DNA of 64,000 nt from Crocodylus rhombifer (taxonomy: Eukaryota > Chordata > Crocodylia > Crocodylidae), in assembly GCA_038503035.1 (NCBI GenBank), contig JAVSML010038982.1, forward strand, positions 1 through 64,000. The letters run 5' to 3'. Below are positions 43,625 through 54,000 of this stretch, piece after piece; positions within the stretch are counted from its first letter, which is position 1; each line of letters opens with the position of its first letter. Under the pieces are notes generated by a model, which saw nothing but the letters and a program-made list of their open reading frames with translations, made no database searches and was not told the origin of the DNA. Both the position numbers and the translations under genes were made by a program.

Positions 43625-43830
43625 GGTAGAGGTGATCTCTTTTATTAAACCAACTAGATATTTGCAAAAAAATTACAATCTTTATTTGCAAGCTTTTGAG
43701 CACACATGTCCTTCTCCAGGCATAGCAGAGTGCAAAGATTGTAAGATTTGTCCTAGGTGGAAATGAAAATTCATATTTTCAAGTGAAAAAGAAACCTACC
43801 CCAGCTCTTCATCTCCAATGCTTCTATAGC
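43625..43830. mobile_element. Palindromic repeat, family P, half copy
   Basis: GGTAGAGGTGATCTCTTTTA is the family terminus. Then GCAAGCTTTTGAGCACACAT, CCTTCTCCAGGCATAGCAGA and GTGCAAAGATTGTAAGATTT match the copy at 6181-6555 in order. The right edge is unclear. Confidence 0.6.
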
Positions 43831-44200
43831 ATACATGAAGTCAAATCCCTATGTAAAAGTGGAGAGTGGCAGGGATCATAGTTCAAGTCTACCACTCAAG
43901 GAGACTGCCTTGTAGTACGAGTACAAGAGACATTAAATACTCCAGAGACTGAAAACAAGCTAAGTTGGTTCATCATACCAAGTGTGAGTAATGCCTGACA
44001 CCTACTGAAAAGCCAAGACCGCATTATATTGCGCAGGGCATGGCCACAAGAATCTCTTCTCTCTGGAGAGATCTGCAACAACTGTACATCTCCAGGTGAC
44101 CCAGTTTTCCAAGACCCTACAGTTCCTCTGGAAATTTCCAAAGAGGAACCACAGTAGATACTCGAACATCAATTCTGCTAAATTTCAAGTATTTTACACT
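43831..44200. other. Anonymous non-coding DNA
   Basis: Nothing recognised. Confidence 0.4.
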
Positions 44201-44208
44201 ACCTAGAC

Positions 44209-44432
44209 CAGTGGGGGCCAATTTTTTTGACAGGTGTGCCACAAATTCACCTTGCACCTTTCCCGAATGCCATTCTGATTCCTTCCCCTTAATAACCTAC
44301 TCAGCTTTCTGCTCCCTGCCCTGTATTTTGTCTGATCAGATGCTCTGCTTTCTGCTCCCTGCCCTGCCACTCTGCTGCCTGTCCCTCCTCACACTGCTAT
44401 ATGCCACTAGTGCCACAGGTCAGCCACCCATG
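44209..44432. mobile_element. hAT-like MITE with 7/8 TSD (224 bp)
   Basis: The left end CAGTGGGGGCCAATTTTTTT leads into GACAGGTGTGCCAC. The right end, reverse-complemented, reads CATGGGTGGCTGACCTGTGG then CAC. Flanking 8-mers ACCTAGAC (44201-44208) and ACCTGGAC (44433-44440) differ at one position. The interior has a repeated CTCTGCTTTCTGCTCCCTGC-type phrase. Confidence 0.72.
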
Positions 44433-44440
44433 ACCTGGAC

Positions 44441-44803
44441 AAAGTAAAATTGCTTTCATAGCAGAACTGCTGGTCTCAGTTTTACTATGAGACCATCAGG
44501 AAATAAAGTTCATTAGGGAATCCTTTTTTTTTTTCTTTTTTTTTTTGCTAAGTTAGACCAATGATATAGTTGGGAAAAATGTTAGACAAGCAAAGTGCCC
44601 TTCCTTGGGGTTCCTTCCTTCTTTGGGAAAGTAACAGATACAGTCTAAGGTAAATACCAGATTAAAAATGCCTTTTATTTGACTCCATTACATAGATGTA
44701 AATAGGCCTTTATAAGAAAGGGAAAAAGACAGTAAAACCTATAAAGCAAAGAAGTCAGAAGTAGGTAAAAATTAAAAAGCAGTTGAAATCAGTTCCCTAA
44801 TTA
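44441..44803. other. Non-coding DNA with T-rich tract
   Basis: A T-rich tract occurs at 44524-44547. Nothing else recognised. Confidence 0.4.
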
Positions 44804-45468
44804 TGGGGTTACAGTGGACAATAAGCTGAGTATGAGCCAGCAGTGTGACTTTGTAGCCAAGCAGGCTAACGGCATACTGGGCCGCACTGGTAGGTGTGCT
44901 GCGAGTAGATCCAGGGAAGTGATTATTCCCCTCTATTGAGCCCTGGTGAGGCCACAACTGGAGTACTGTGTTCAGGTTTGGGCCCCTCACTACAGAAAGG
45001 TTGTGGACAAATTGGCGAGTGCATTGGTGGGCAATGAAAATGGTTCAGGGGCTGGGGGACATGAGTTATGAGGACAGGCTGAGGGAACTATGCTTATTAG
45101 TCTAGAGAAGAGAATGAGGGGGGGATTTAATTGCAGCCTGCAACTACCTGAAGGGGGGCTCCAGTGAAGATGGAGCTGGACTGTTCTCAGTGGTGGCAGC
45201 TGACAGAACAAGGAGTAATGGGCTCATGTTGCAGCAAGGGAAGTTTAGGTTAGATACTAGGAGGAATTCGCTCACTAGGAGGGTAGAAAACACTGGAACA
45301 AGTTACCCAGAGAGATGGTGGAAGCTCCATCCTTGGAGGTTTTCAAAACCCAGCTAGACAAAGCTTTGGCTGGGATGATCTAGTTGGGGATGATTCTGCT
45401 CCGACCAGGGGATTGGATTAGATGACTTTCTGACATCCCTTCTAACCCTAACTTTCTATGATTCTATT
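44804..45468 (+). mobile_element. CR1 LINE, subfamily A, 5'-truncated
   Basis: The copy starts at GVTVDNKLSMSQQCDFVAKQ and continues through SRSREVIIPLY*ALVRPQLE and YCVQVWAPHYRKVVDKL, with an in-frame stop (TGA) in the block before ALVRPQ. Later C-terminal blocks appear in other frames, including [16 protein letters not shown]. It ends with GATTAGATGACTTTCTGACA and ACTTTCTATGATTCTATT. Only the C-terminal ORF2 and 3' end are present, so it was dead on arrival. Confidence 0.9.
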
Positions 45469-45863
45469 AAAAGAATAAGACCATCTGAAATGAGAAGAGG
45501 GTCATTATAACCTGTGGCGTACTAAGGGAGTAGAAAGCAGGGTAGGTATGCATCTTTATAGGCTGACTAAACAAGATATACTCACGAACCAATGTTCACT
45601 TCATTACTGCTGTGAAAGGACAGCACAGAGCACAGTATAAAGCAGTGAGTGATTACAACACAGAGACTGCTTTCCCACCTGTTGACTGTTCAGTTAGGTA
45701 GGTCCTGCTTTGCTTTGGGCAGACAGGAGAGAAAGAGACATGGTTGCCATGCAACTCCTCCGTCTTGCCCAAATTAAAGGTCTGTACTGAAAAAGTAGGT
45801 TGGATTCTTATGGCAATCTACTTATGAGCCAGAGGAACGGAGGCATTTTCCAGTCTTGTTGCA
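45469..45863. other. Anonymous non-coding DNA
   Basis: Nothing recognised. Confidence 0.4.
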
Positions 45864-45871
45864 TCTACATG

Positions 45872-46064
45872 CAGGGCCAGATGAATACATAGGCAAACTA
45901 GGCACATGCCTAGGGCCCTAAGTGAAGCAGGGGCCCAGTTGCAATTATTTTACATAGTATTTACATATTATTGAGTGAAAAAAGTAATATAAATATACAG
46001 TATTAAGTAGTGACCCACGAGTTTATTTCCCCAGGGTCCACTAAAGGGTTAAAATCGAGCCCTG
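45872..46064. mobile_element. CAGGGCC-type terminal-inverted-repeat element (193 bp)
   Basis: The left end is CAGGGCCAGATGAATACATA and the right end, reverse-complemented, is CAGGGCTCGATTTTAACCCT. Flanking 8-mers TCTACATG and CTTATATG agree at 5 of 8. The words CACATGCCTAGGGCCC and GCAGGGGCCCAGTTG match the style of a common vertebrate hAT-like repeat. Confidence 0.55.
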
Positions 46065-46072
46065 CTTATATG

Positions 46073-46267
46073 CCATCACCGCCAGTAGGTTTCCAGGAAA
46101 AAATGGGCTGTGATCAGATGGGTAACTTGCCCATCCACATTCAAACAAGCTCTCTTGTCCACGAGTGAAAAGATAATGGTCTTTTATTCTATCCCCAAGG
46201 TAGTTCTATTCATATGTTGGCAGCCATTTCTAGTGCTTTGACCCTTACTTTCTTTCCTCTTCTGCAG
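46073..46267. other. Anonymous non-coding DNA ending in a strong acceptor
   Basis: Nothing recognised. The last 25 bases are a pyrimidine-rich tract ending TTTCCTCTTCTGCAG. Confidence 0.4.
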
Positions 46268-46645
46268 GGACAGAAACAACCATTTGCTGGTTTGTCCTGA
46301 AGACCTACAGAAGCAACTACAAGTGTGTCAAGGCCAGCACTCTGCAACCTACTACCTATTCAAACTGCATGCAAGCACACTGAAAAGACTTCACCATTAG
46401 ATATCATCTCTCCAGATGAAAAAGGGGCCAGCAAGAACAGAAATTCGGTCAGTGTGAACAATACCACTGCTTCAGACCTACAGAGCAGCATGAGGTTCAT
46501 TTCACCTGGATGACCAAGGAGGACACAAACTGAACTGAAGCGTCACTTACAAACTAGAGTCCTAGATTACAGCTTCATGAAGCCAGAATTTATCCTTAGT
46601 ATGCATTTTAAGCATCTAAAATAAACTTGTTCTGAGTCATCTCCC
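46268..46645 (+). other. Candidate 3' terminal exon with polyadenylation signal
   Basis: A textbook acceptor (TACTTTCTTTCCTCTTCTGCAG) is followed by a 43-codon open frame (46269-46397) ending in TAG at 46398-46400. It begins DRNNHLLVCPEDLQKQLQVC and ends HASTLKRLHH. About 220 bases downstream is AATAAA (46620-46625), with TTGTTCTGAG after it. Acceptor, short open frame and polyadenylation signal together fit the last exon of a transcript. The product is not recognised, and a second frame is open for 39 codons, so a non-coding RNA exon is as plausible as a coding one. No upstream exon was found. Confidence 0.28.
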
Positions 46646-46958
46646 TGCAATCCTACCCTCACTTTCAGCAGGTGTCACTAGGAGAACAGCCATCTGGCTG
46701 AATGCATCAGAAAACCAGCTGCTCTCCAAATAACTTCACTTTTGTAGAAGAGAGTTTAGAGGAGTAATATGGAAAATAAGTGGCAGACTATATGGCCAGA
46801 CACTCTGAACATCATACGGCCATGATTCAGACTTTTGCTATACAAGAAGTGGGATGTCCAGAGTTTACAGCCTAAAGAAACAACTGATGCATCTGTTATC
46901 GGGCTCACCTTGTGTGGGACTTCAGAGAACTCCAGATGCACCAACTGTGCAAACAAGG
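46646..46958. other. Anonymous non-coding DNA
   Basis: Nothing recognised. Confidence 0.4.
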
Positions 46959-47014
46959 TTCTTTGGGTGAATCTGATATCTTTTATTAGGCCACTGTTAA
47001 TAGATGGTTAAGAT
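46959..47014. mobile_element. Family-P repeat, left part, interrupted by a hAT element
   Basis: TGGGTGAATCTGATATCTTT then TATTAGGCCACTG is the family-P terminus. It is cut at 47015 by the hAT element. The likely right part begins at 48031. Confidence 0.55.
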
Positions 47015-48022
47015 TAGGGCTGTGCAAAGCTTCGGGTGGTGATTCAATTCGGAGGAGATTCGGCCCGATTCGGTGGCTGAATGTCCAAATCCAAATCAGA
47101 TCAGGGGACCAATTAAACAATTCGAATTGATTCAAAGCTCTGTGAATCTTTGGAAAAGATTTGGAGAGCTCTGATGATTGGGGCAGTCCCCAGTGGCTGC
47201 AGCAGAGAGCTGCAGCTGACTCCAAGCTGTTAACTAGGGGCAGGAAAGGGAACCATGGGGGGGACTCCTGCCAGTCTCCCTGACTCCCCCCCAATCCCCT
47301 AGTGCCCCCATGGCTGCCCTTTTCCACACCCCCAGCCCCCACATAGCTGCCCCTGCCCGCCCCAGCTTGGTACTGGGTGCTGCCGGGTGTGTGTGGGGGG
47401 GCAATCCCTGCTGACCCCCACTGCCCCAAGCTGCATGGGAGGTTCTGCCATGAGTCTCCCAACCCCCCTTGCTCCCCCAGCGCCCCCATTGGTGCCCTGC
47501 CCAGGCCAGCTCCGGCCCTTTAAGAAAAAAGCCGAGAAAAGCCCCAGGACTCGCTACTCTTGCAGCAGTCTGAGAGATTCAGGGGCTTGTGCAAAGCCCC
47601 CCACACTGGGAGGCAGTGGGGATTGCCCCCCCCCCACCAGCAGCAGTGGTGAGTCCAGGGGGGGGGAGGGGTTGCTTTCCCCCCCCCCCCCCCCTTAAAG
47701 GGCCAGAGCTGGCCTGGGCACAGCTCATGCAGAGCCCCCCACACACAGTGTGGAGCAGTGGGGATCACCCCCCACCCAAGCAGCACCCGCTGAGTCGGGG
47801 CTTTTTGTTCCCAAAGAGCCAAAATCTGGGACAGGCAGGGCAGCCATTGCTGGGCTGGGAGAGGGGCAGGGGATAGGCCTGGCTGATTCAGAGGTTTGGC
47901 AGCAGCCTTATCTCCAAATCAGATTCAGTCAAATCAAATTTGGGACAGTGATTCGAATCACTGTCCCCTGAATCGGCCAAATCTGAATCCGAAGCAAATA
48001 CTAACCGTTTCACACAGCCCTA
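47015..48022. mobile_element. Palindromic hAT-family element, copy 3 (1008 bp), divergent core
   Basis: The termini are TAGGGCTGTGCAAAGCTTCG and, inward from the right, TAGGGCTGTGTGAAACGG. Flanking 8-mers GTTAAGAT (47007-47014) and GTTGAGAT (48023-48030) differ at one position. The subterminal GATTCGG/AATCAGA array matches copies 1 and 2. The GC-rich core is different: a 26-bp inverted repeat at 47499-47524 and 47694-47719 (one mismatch) encloses poly-G/C runs, and a roughly 65-bp segment at 47590 is repeated directly at 47729. Long open frames in it are GC-driven. No transposase seen. Confidence 0.82.
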
Positions 48023-48030
48023 GTTGAGAT

Positions 48031-48085
48031 GGTCTCCCGATTATCTAGGGTTTCCTAAATCTGTCTGAGGTCCAGTTTCCCCTCC
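48031..48085. mobile_element. Family-P repeat, probable right part
   Basis: CTAGGGTTTCCTAAATCTGT then CTGAGGTCCAG resembles the CCTCAGGTCTGAGGAA region of family P. Joined to 46959-47014 it would complete one element split by the hAT. Assignment is tentative. Confidence 0.35.
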
Positions 48086-51000
48086 CTTGTTATAGTTTAA
48101 TATTGCTTGCAAGTGAGGAAGTTTGTCTACATTGCAACACTGAGGCAAAATTTAATTTCCCAGGTTTTTCAGCAGGGGCTCAAGCCAAGATAATCAATTT
48201 GTGTAAAACCCCTAAATTGACCTTAGCCCCTTGTTACTGCTATCCTGTGTCTGGCAGGAAGCATTCCAGTTGCTTAACTTCAAGAGACAAGACAAAAAAT
48301 CAGAGTTCTTTAGTAAGTTATACCCTGCAAAACACAAATAGCCTATGCTCCAAAATAAGCCATCTGCACAAAGCACTCGCTAATACATTAGTCAGTTCTT
48401 CTAGTAGAAGATAACTGCATTCAGGTCTGGCTTTAAAAACCAAGATATTCCTGGCAATAGCCCATTTGATATATTAAATAGCATTACCATGGCCATACAG
48501 TATTGCTGCATACCATTTTCCTTCTCTATATTGCCAATACGAACACCTGAACACTTGTAAAATTACCTTAAAATTTTCAAAGTACCTTAAAAGTTCCACC
48601 GACTTTCAGAAGGACTGAAAAGCCAGATGCACAACTTCTTTTTTCCTTCTTGCCAGTGAGGGAGGGGAAGTGGGGCAGGGAGACCAGCACGTCACATTAA
48701 ATGGTAATAGTCCTGATCATTGATATAAAGGATAAAGACTCGCATTAACTTTTATTGTTTCTATTTTCCAGGCAGCTTTACTATTAAGGGAACACATTTT
48801 TAGCCATTTTCCAATACTTTAAAGATATCTTTCCTGTTCACATAAGAAATGATAGCTTGTTTAGTAGCACAGGGCAAAACTGTTTTGCCATGTTGTCAGC
48901 ATGCAGGAGTTAAGGTAACCATAGGAAAGAAAACCGGAGAACACCACTGTGCAGTTCTCCTAAACAGACACAAGCATTTGGAATTAAAATTCTCCATCCT
49001 CTAGTTCAGTGCCCCAATGATGCAAACTACCTCATCATCAAACTGTCACTTAACCAAGATAAGCCTTCTGGACTGCGAATTTAAGCTGATGTATTCTAGT
49101 TGGTGTCTCAGTACTAACCATGCTATTTCTATTTCATATGTTCACAGCTAGAATTAGACTGTTATAGAAATCCGTATATTTTTAATCCATTCCCAAAATA
49201 ATGATCAGCTTAACTTAATAGGTTAAGCCACCTTGTGGGAGCTAGGTAATCTGTTGCCGCTAGGTAAACTTGTCCCCAACACGCTGCACAGTACACACTG
49301 ATAAAGCAGAAAGGAACTTCTACTGTTATTGGAAACCTAAAAACAGGCTGAACCGTAGCATATTTCTGATCCTAGCTGCACACTGTACTCTCAAACCACT
49401 AGGATATATCACCAGTTTCATACAGCTGTGTTTGTTATACCAAGTTGGGACCTAGCTGGATGGTGAGCTAATATGTTGGCAAGAGTTCAAAACTGACCTG
49501 GAATCACTGCTTCAGAGCTAGGGACATGGAACTGAACCTGTTTTACATGAAGCCATCAAGTTTAAACCCAAATTACTTTTTTTAGTAACATTAATAATAC
49601 AGTCCAAGTGCTGCTAATTATATCATGATGCATCTGACTGCTGTAAGTCTAAATGAGTCAGTAACTGGCACTATTATACCATATGCTTAAAAACAGAATT
49701 GCTTCTCAAACCCTTAGCTTAAGCAATATGCAGTAGCTACCTTCCTGGAGCATTAGTGGTTAATTCAAACCAGTGATGAGATAAACCTATTTAGAGAGCA
49801 TCTGCTTTTTCTAGCCAGTCAAGTACAGTGAAATGTTATAGTAGAATCTATGTTAGCTTATTAAAAGTGGAGTATGTGGCAAGTGTTTTTAATTGGAGCA
49901 TTGCATTGTACTGAAATATTGTCATTATAAAATGGTTGTACTTTATTTTTAGAGGACCCTGCAAGGGATGTGAAAACTGAGCTTTAATGCTTTATCACCC
50001 TTATTATTAGTTTATTGCGCATGTAGAAGTCAAGAAAGTTTGTTTTTACTCCTTAAAAGATATCCAGAAAAGCAGGTGCATTCTCCACTGGTTTGCTGAA
50101 GGATCTCCCGTACTTATTGATTTTGTATTCATAAGGAGGTGTATTTAACAGATGCCCCCCGTCTCTCACTCTCTTCTCCTCTCTCTCTCTCTCCTGGTAT
50201 AGACTAGGCAAGCTGTTGTCTGAACATGTTATTTGGCTGAAGTAAGTGAGGCAGGCACCTTGTGCATCAGCTTTTCTGCCTCTACTGTATGCTAGATCAT
50301 TGTAAATCCAAACTGAGAGAGGAGGTTTTCCTATTTAACATCCATTTTCCAATAGGTCACAAACCTTAACTGGCTGTTCAGACCTCAAGGTGACCAAATA
50401 CCTTCCCTGCCATATTGCTCACTCCTCTTTTGGCATCACAATTTCACTGAGCTTCTACCCATTCTACAGCTCCTAACCCCAATTTGGTAATCAATCGGTG
50501 AGACAGGCTCAGGCTCTCATGAAACCTTTCATCATCGCATCAAGTTAACTTATCCACATCTACCTCCCTACTTCTCAAGTGTCTGGATCAGTGCATTTTG
50601 GATGTCCTGCCAGCACTTGATATTCTGCCTTCTCCATAGACTTGAGAAGGAGATGTACACACTGTTCAGTACCAATAGCATGAAAAGCAATGCAAAGCTG
50701 CATGGAAGGGAGAGCTGTCAATGCATTATGCTTAGGGGTTTTCATCACTGGGAAAATCCCAGATTGTCTAGCCAATTACAAGACAACCAGGGATTGCTTC
50801 CACTTCTGGCAAGAGCAAAACATTTAGTTGCAGAGTTTAGTTGCAAGAGTTTTAACTATGTTATGTACAGGACTGAGACAGTTCACACTAGTCGCACAAA
50901 AAAGTAGCAAGTAATACTTTATTGACCGTTGTGGTGGGGAGCAGAGCACTACTATGGACATCAGAGTAGAGAATACCTTTTTTGGCCGAATTCAAAAAGG

Positions 51001-54000
51001 CACAGGGAGCATGGAAACCAAGTTGTTTAACCTTTACACATCACCACTGCCACAAGTCCATTGTTTTTCCAAACTTTTGGAGAAGCTGTCCGATTCTCCT
51101 TCATCTTCTTTCTAGCTAGATGCCTATCTGTGGTTCCTCCCAGAACACTGCTCCTTGAAGCAAAATGAGGCTGCTTTTAAGCACTGAGAAACCCTTGACT
51201 GGGAGAAGGGTTTGTTCATCAAGAACGTTCCACTACACCTCCAAAACCTTCCCACCCTTTGCTGGTCTAGAGGCATGCCTTTCTGGGGCTACACAACTAG
51301 CAACTGTTTACAGTGATGCAGGACAAACCTTCCAAAACAAGACAGCATTATGCAAGAAGCAAGATTTATTAGGGAATCCTTTTTTCATGGTTATTTTATG
51401 TTGGTACTTCCTTTCCGTAAAGCCCAGTTTGTGATCTTACCACTTGACTTGCTTTGGAATGAAGTTTAAGGTATGAACCCAAAATCAATTAGTCAATCCA
51501 GTTATACCAACCCAACTCCCTCCGTGAGGATACTCATACCCCTGTACACAAAAGTCGCTTTCTTGGTTTAGGAAAGGGTTAAGATATGGGTTTGTCTACA
51601 TGTAGAGCTTTTCTGGATAGCTGTTTAGCTGAATAATAAAGACAAGGTTATCAGTTATCATTGACTTCTCTGCCTGGAAACACATTTGAGAAGCTGCAAT
51701 TTAAATATTTAAAGTTCCAGAGTGTTAATTCTCTGTCCGCTCTTGCCCCTTTCACTGGCTATGAGGCATTTGCTCATTACAGGCTGGCACTTAAAGAGGA
51801 AAGTAGAGTCCTAAGTGTCATTAAAAAAAAACCCACCTCAGGAAGTGGCAGCCTTGATGTTCTGAAACAAAGTAACATAAACCATGATATCAAACAGTGC
51901 TCACTCTTCAAAATGCATGATTCAAATAGATGACTTGCTAAAAAGACTTAAATTTTCATGAACTTAAAAAAACCCAAAAAACACTGTTCCTTCTTCACCC
52001 ATTGCATTACCCTGAGTCAAGTGCAATCAGAATATCACTAGTCAGCAAGAACAACTTTGTCAGACCACTAAATGTATTTGACCCTTTTGCTCCCCCGGCA
52101 GCTCACTGAATGCAGCCCTCTCCTTTAGTAAGTCCTCTTCCTCCCCATGCAGAAACAGATACTCTCAAGTACATCTGCTCCAAAGCTTGGAAATCCTTGA
52201 GCCAAGCCCAGCATTCAGTAGTTACAAAAAAACCGCAGTTCTCCCCCAACGTTAGCCAAAATGCCTGGATTTTTTAAATGGCAAGCAAGGCACCAGAATA
52301 AATGCCACTGGTGTTTTGAAGTTAAGAGCTACACATTCAGCCTGTACCGGTGGAGGATTCCAGTTAGGGAACATTTAGATGGTAAGAGACACCGCACCAC
52401 AGGTGAGGAGGGCCTGCACAAAGGACTTGTAGACATGAGACCCACGATGGGACAATCTCAGGATACCATTTTCTACCTCCAAGGAGGTTACGGTAAGATG
52501 CTACATTTTGTCAGAGGGTCTTGGCTACCAAAAAGAGTTATGATGGAGGTTATGCTCTGCACTTTAGTAATGCCGCCAGTTTAAACTGACATTTTCACAG
52601 CCATCAGAACAGATAGATTATTAAGGCACCTTCACAAGTTATGAGATAGCAGCATGTCATTCGCAACTGAAAAATTTTAGGAATTAAGAAAAAGAAAAGA
52701 AAAATCAAAACAAGTCATTACCACTACCATAATGTTCAAAACTTCACTTGAACAGTGCTTATTAGGTTTCCGTTACCAAAAATAGCTTCCTTTCCAATAC
52801 TGAACTGTGTAACAAACCAGACCTTGCAGAAGAGTAGAGGTAAGGAATTTTAGATTACTTGCCATAAGCAGTGACTAATACAATAAAAAGACAGCCGTAA
52901 GATCAGTGTTTAAGGCTTACCCTGATCAAGAAGGCAATGAAAATAATGTGTTAGGAACCCAACCAGTTCAGTTTTATAGCTCTCACTTTCAGCGACAGTG
53001 CTCTTTGCCCATAAAAATAGCTACACAACTCCTGTTGACCTAAAGTAATGAGGCAAGTCCATGTTTCCTTGTTTGTATCCTCCTAGACGAATGCCACAGT
53101 TCATTGACCATTCCCTGAAACCCTCCTGGAAGTAATCCAGCCTGCTCACTTGCAGGAAGGGAAGCCCTGGTCTATCCTTGTTTTAGGGCTGTATGTGGAA
53201 ACAAGAAGAACAAGTTTACTTTATAACAATCATGGTCTCTTCAGAGCTCTTTCCTAATTGCAAGAGAATCTAGTTTGTCACAGCCTCTTTTTCCTATACA
53301 GATGGCCCTTACTGCTGTATAAACCTACTGTCAAATGATAAATAATTTACAAGTGTAACACCTTTCCATTTGAAAGACACTAAGCCTAAAACAAAACGAC
53401 TGTTCTTGAATGTTCCTCAGTACTATGAACTCCAGCTAAGTGGCTGTTTGGGCAGCAATCACTCTCTACATCTGTGTCTAGAAGGAAGCAGTAGTTTGCA
53501 TGTGCTGAGAGGTGAGCTCAGAAGAACAATTCACAAAGTCTGGCTTCCACACGGGTTATAGCCCACAACCCTGATTTTACAAGTTGCCCTGCATAGATGG
53601 ATGCTGATGCTCAGGGGTCTGCCTGAATGAAACTATTCTAAAGGGTGAGCATTTACCTGTGAAGTCACTAGTTCAATAATACAAGTATTGTGTATTTGCT
53701 GTCTTTATTTTAACTTTGCATGTCCTTACTTTGGTACATTTAAGATGCCTATTATCATCATTAATAATGTTAAGAACTGTGCAATGAATACAAAAATGGG
53801 TGGTTTAACATGTGAGGCATTAAAGGAAGCACCGGTTTACAAATTTGACACTTGTAGATATTAAATGCAAAAGGAAAAAAATCCACCCAGCACAGCCTGC
53901 CAGATTTAGATAATCCTGGAAGTGCTCACAGGATTCATAATAATGATTTACAAACACTTGCATTTCCTTCCACAGACTTTGCCAATCATCCACTAAAGTT

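Noticed and set aside
46986..47489. Minus-strand 167-codon open frame
   Set aside because: It lies almost entirely in the palindromic hAT copy 3. It is open because of GC content and subterminal repeats.
52261..52584. 107-codon + strand frame
   Set aside because: No domain, no splice acceptor, Met start fortuitous. Nothing distinguishes it from chance.
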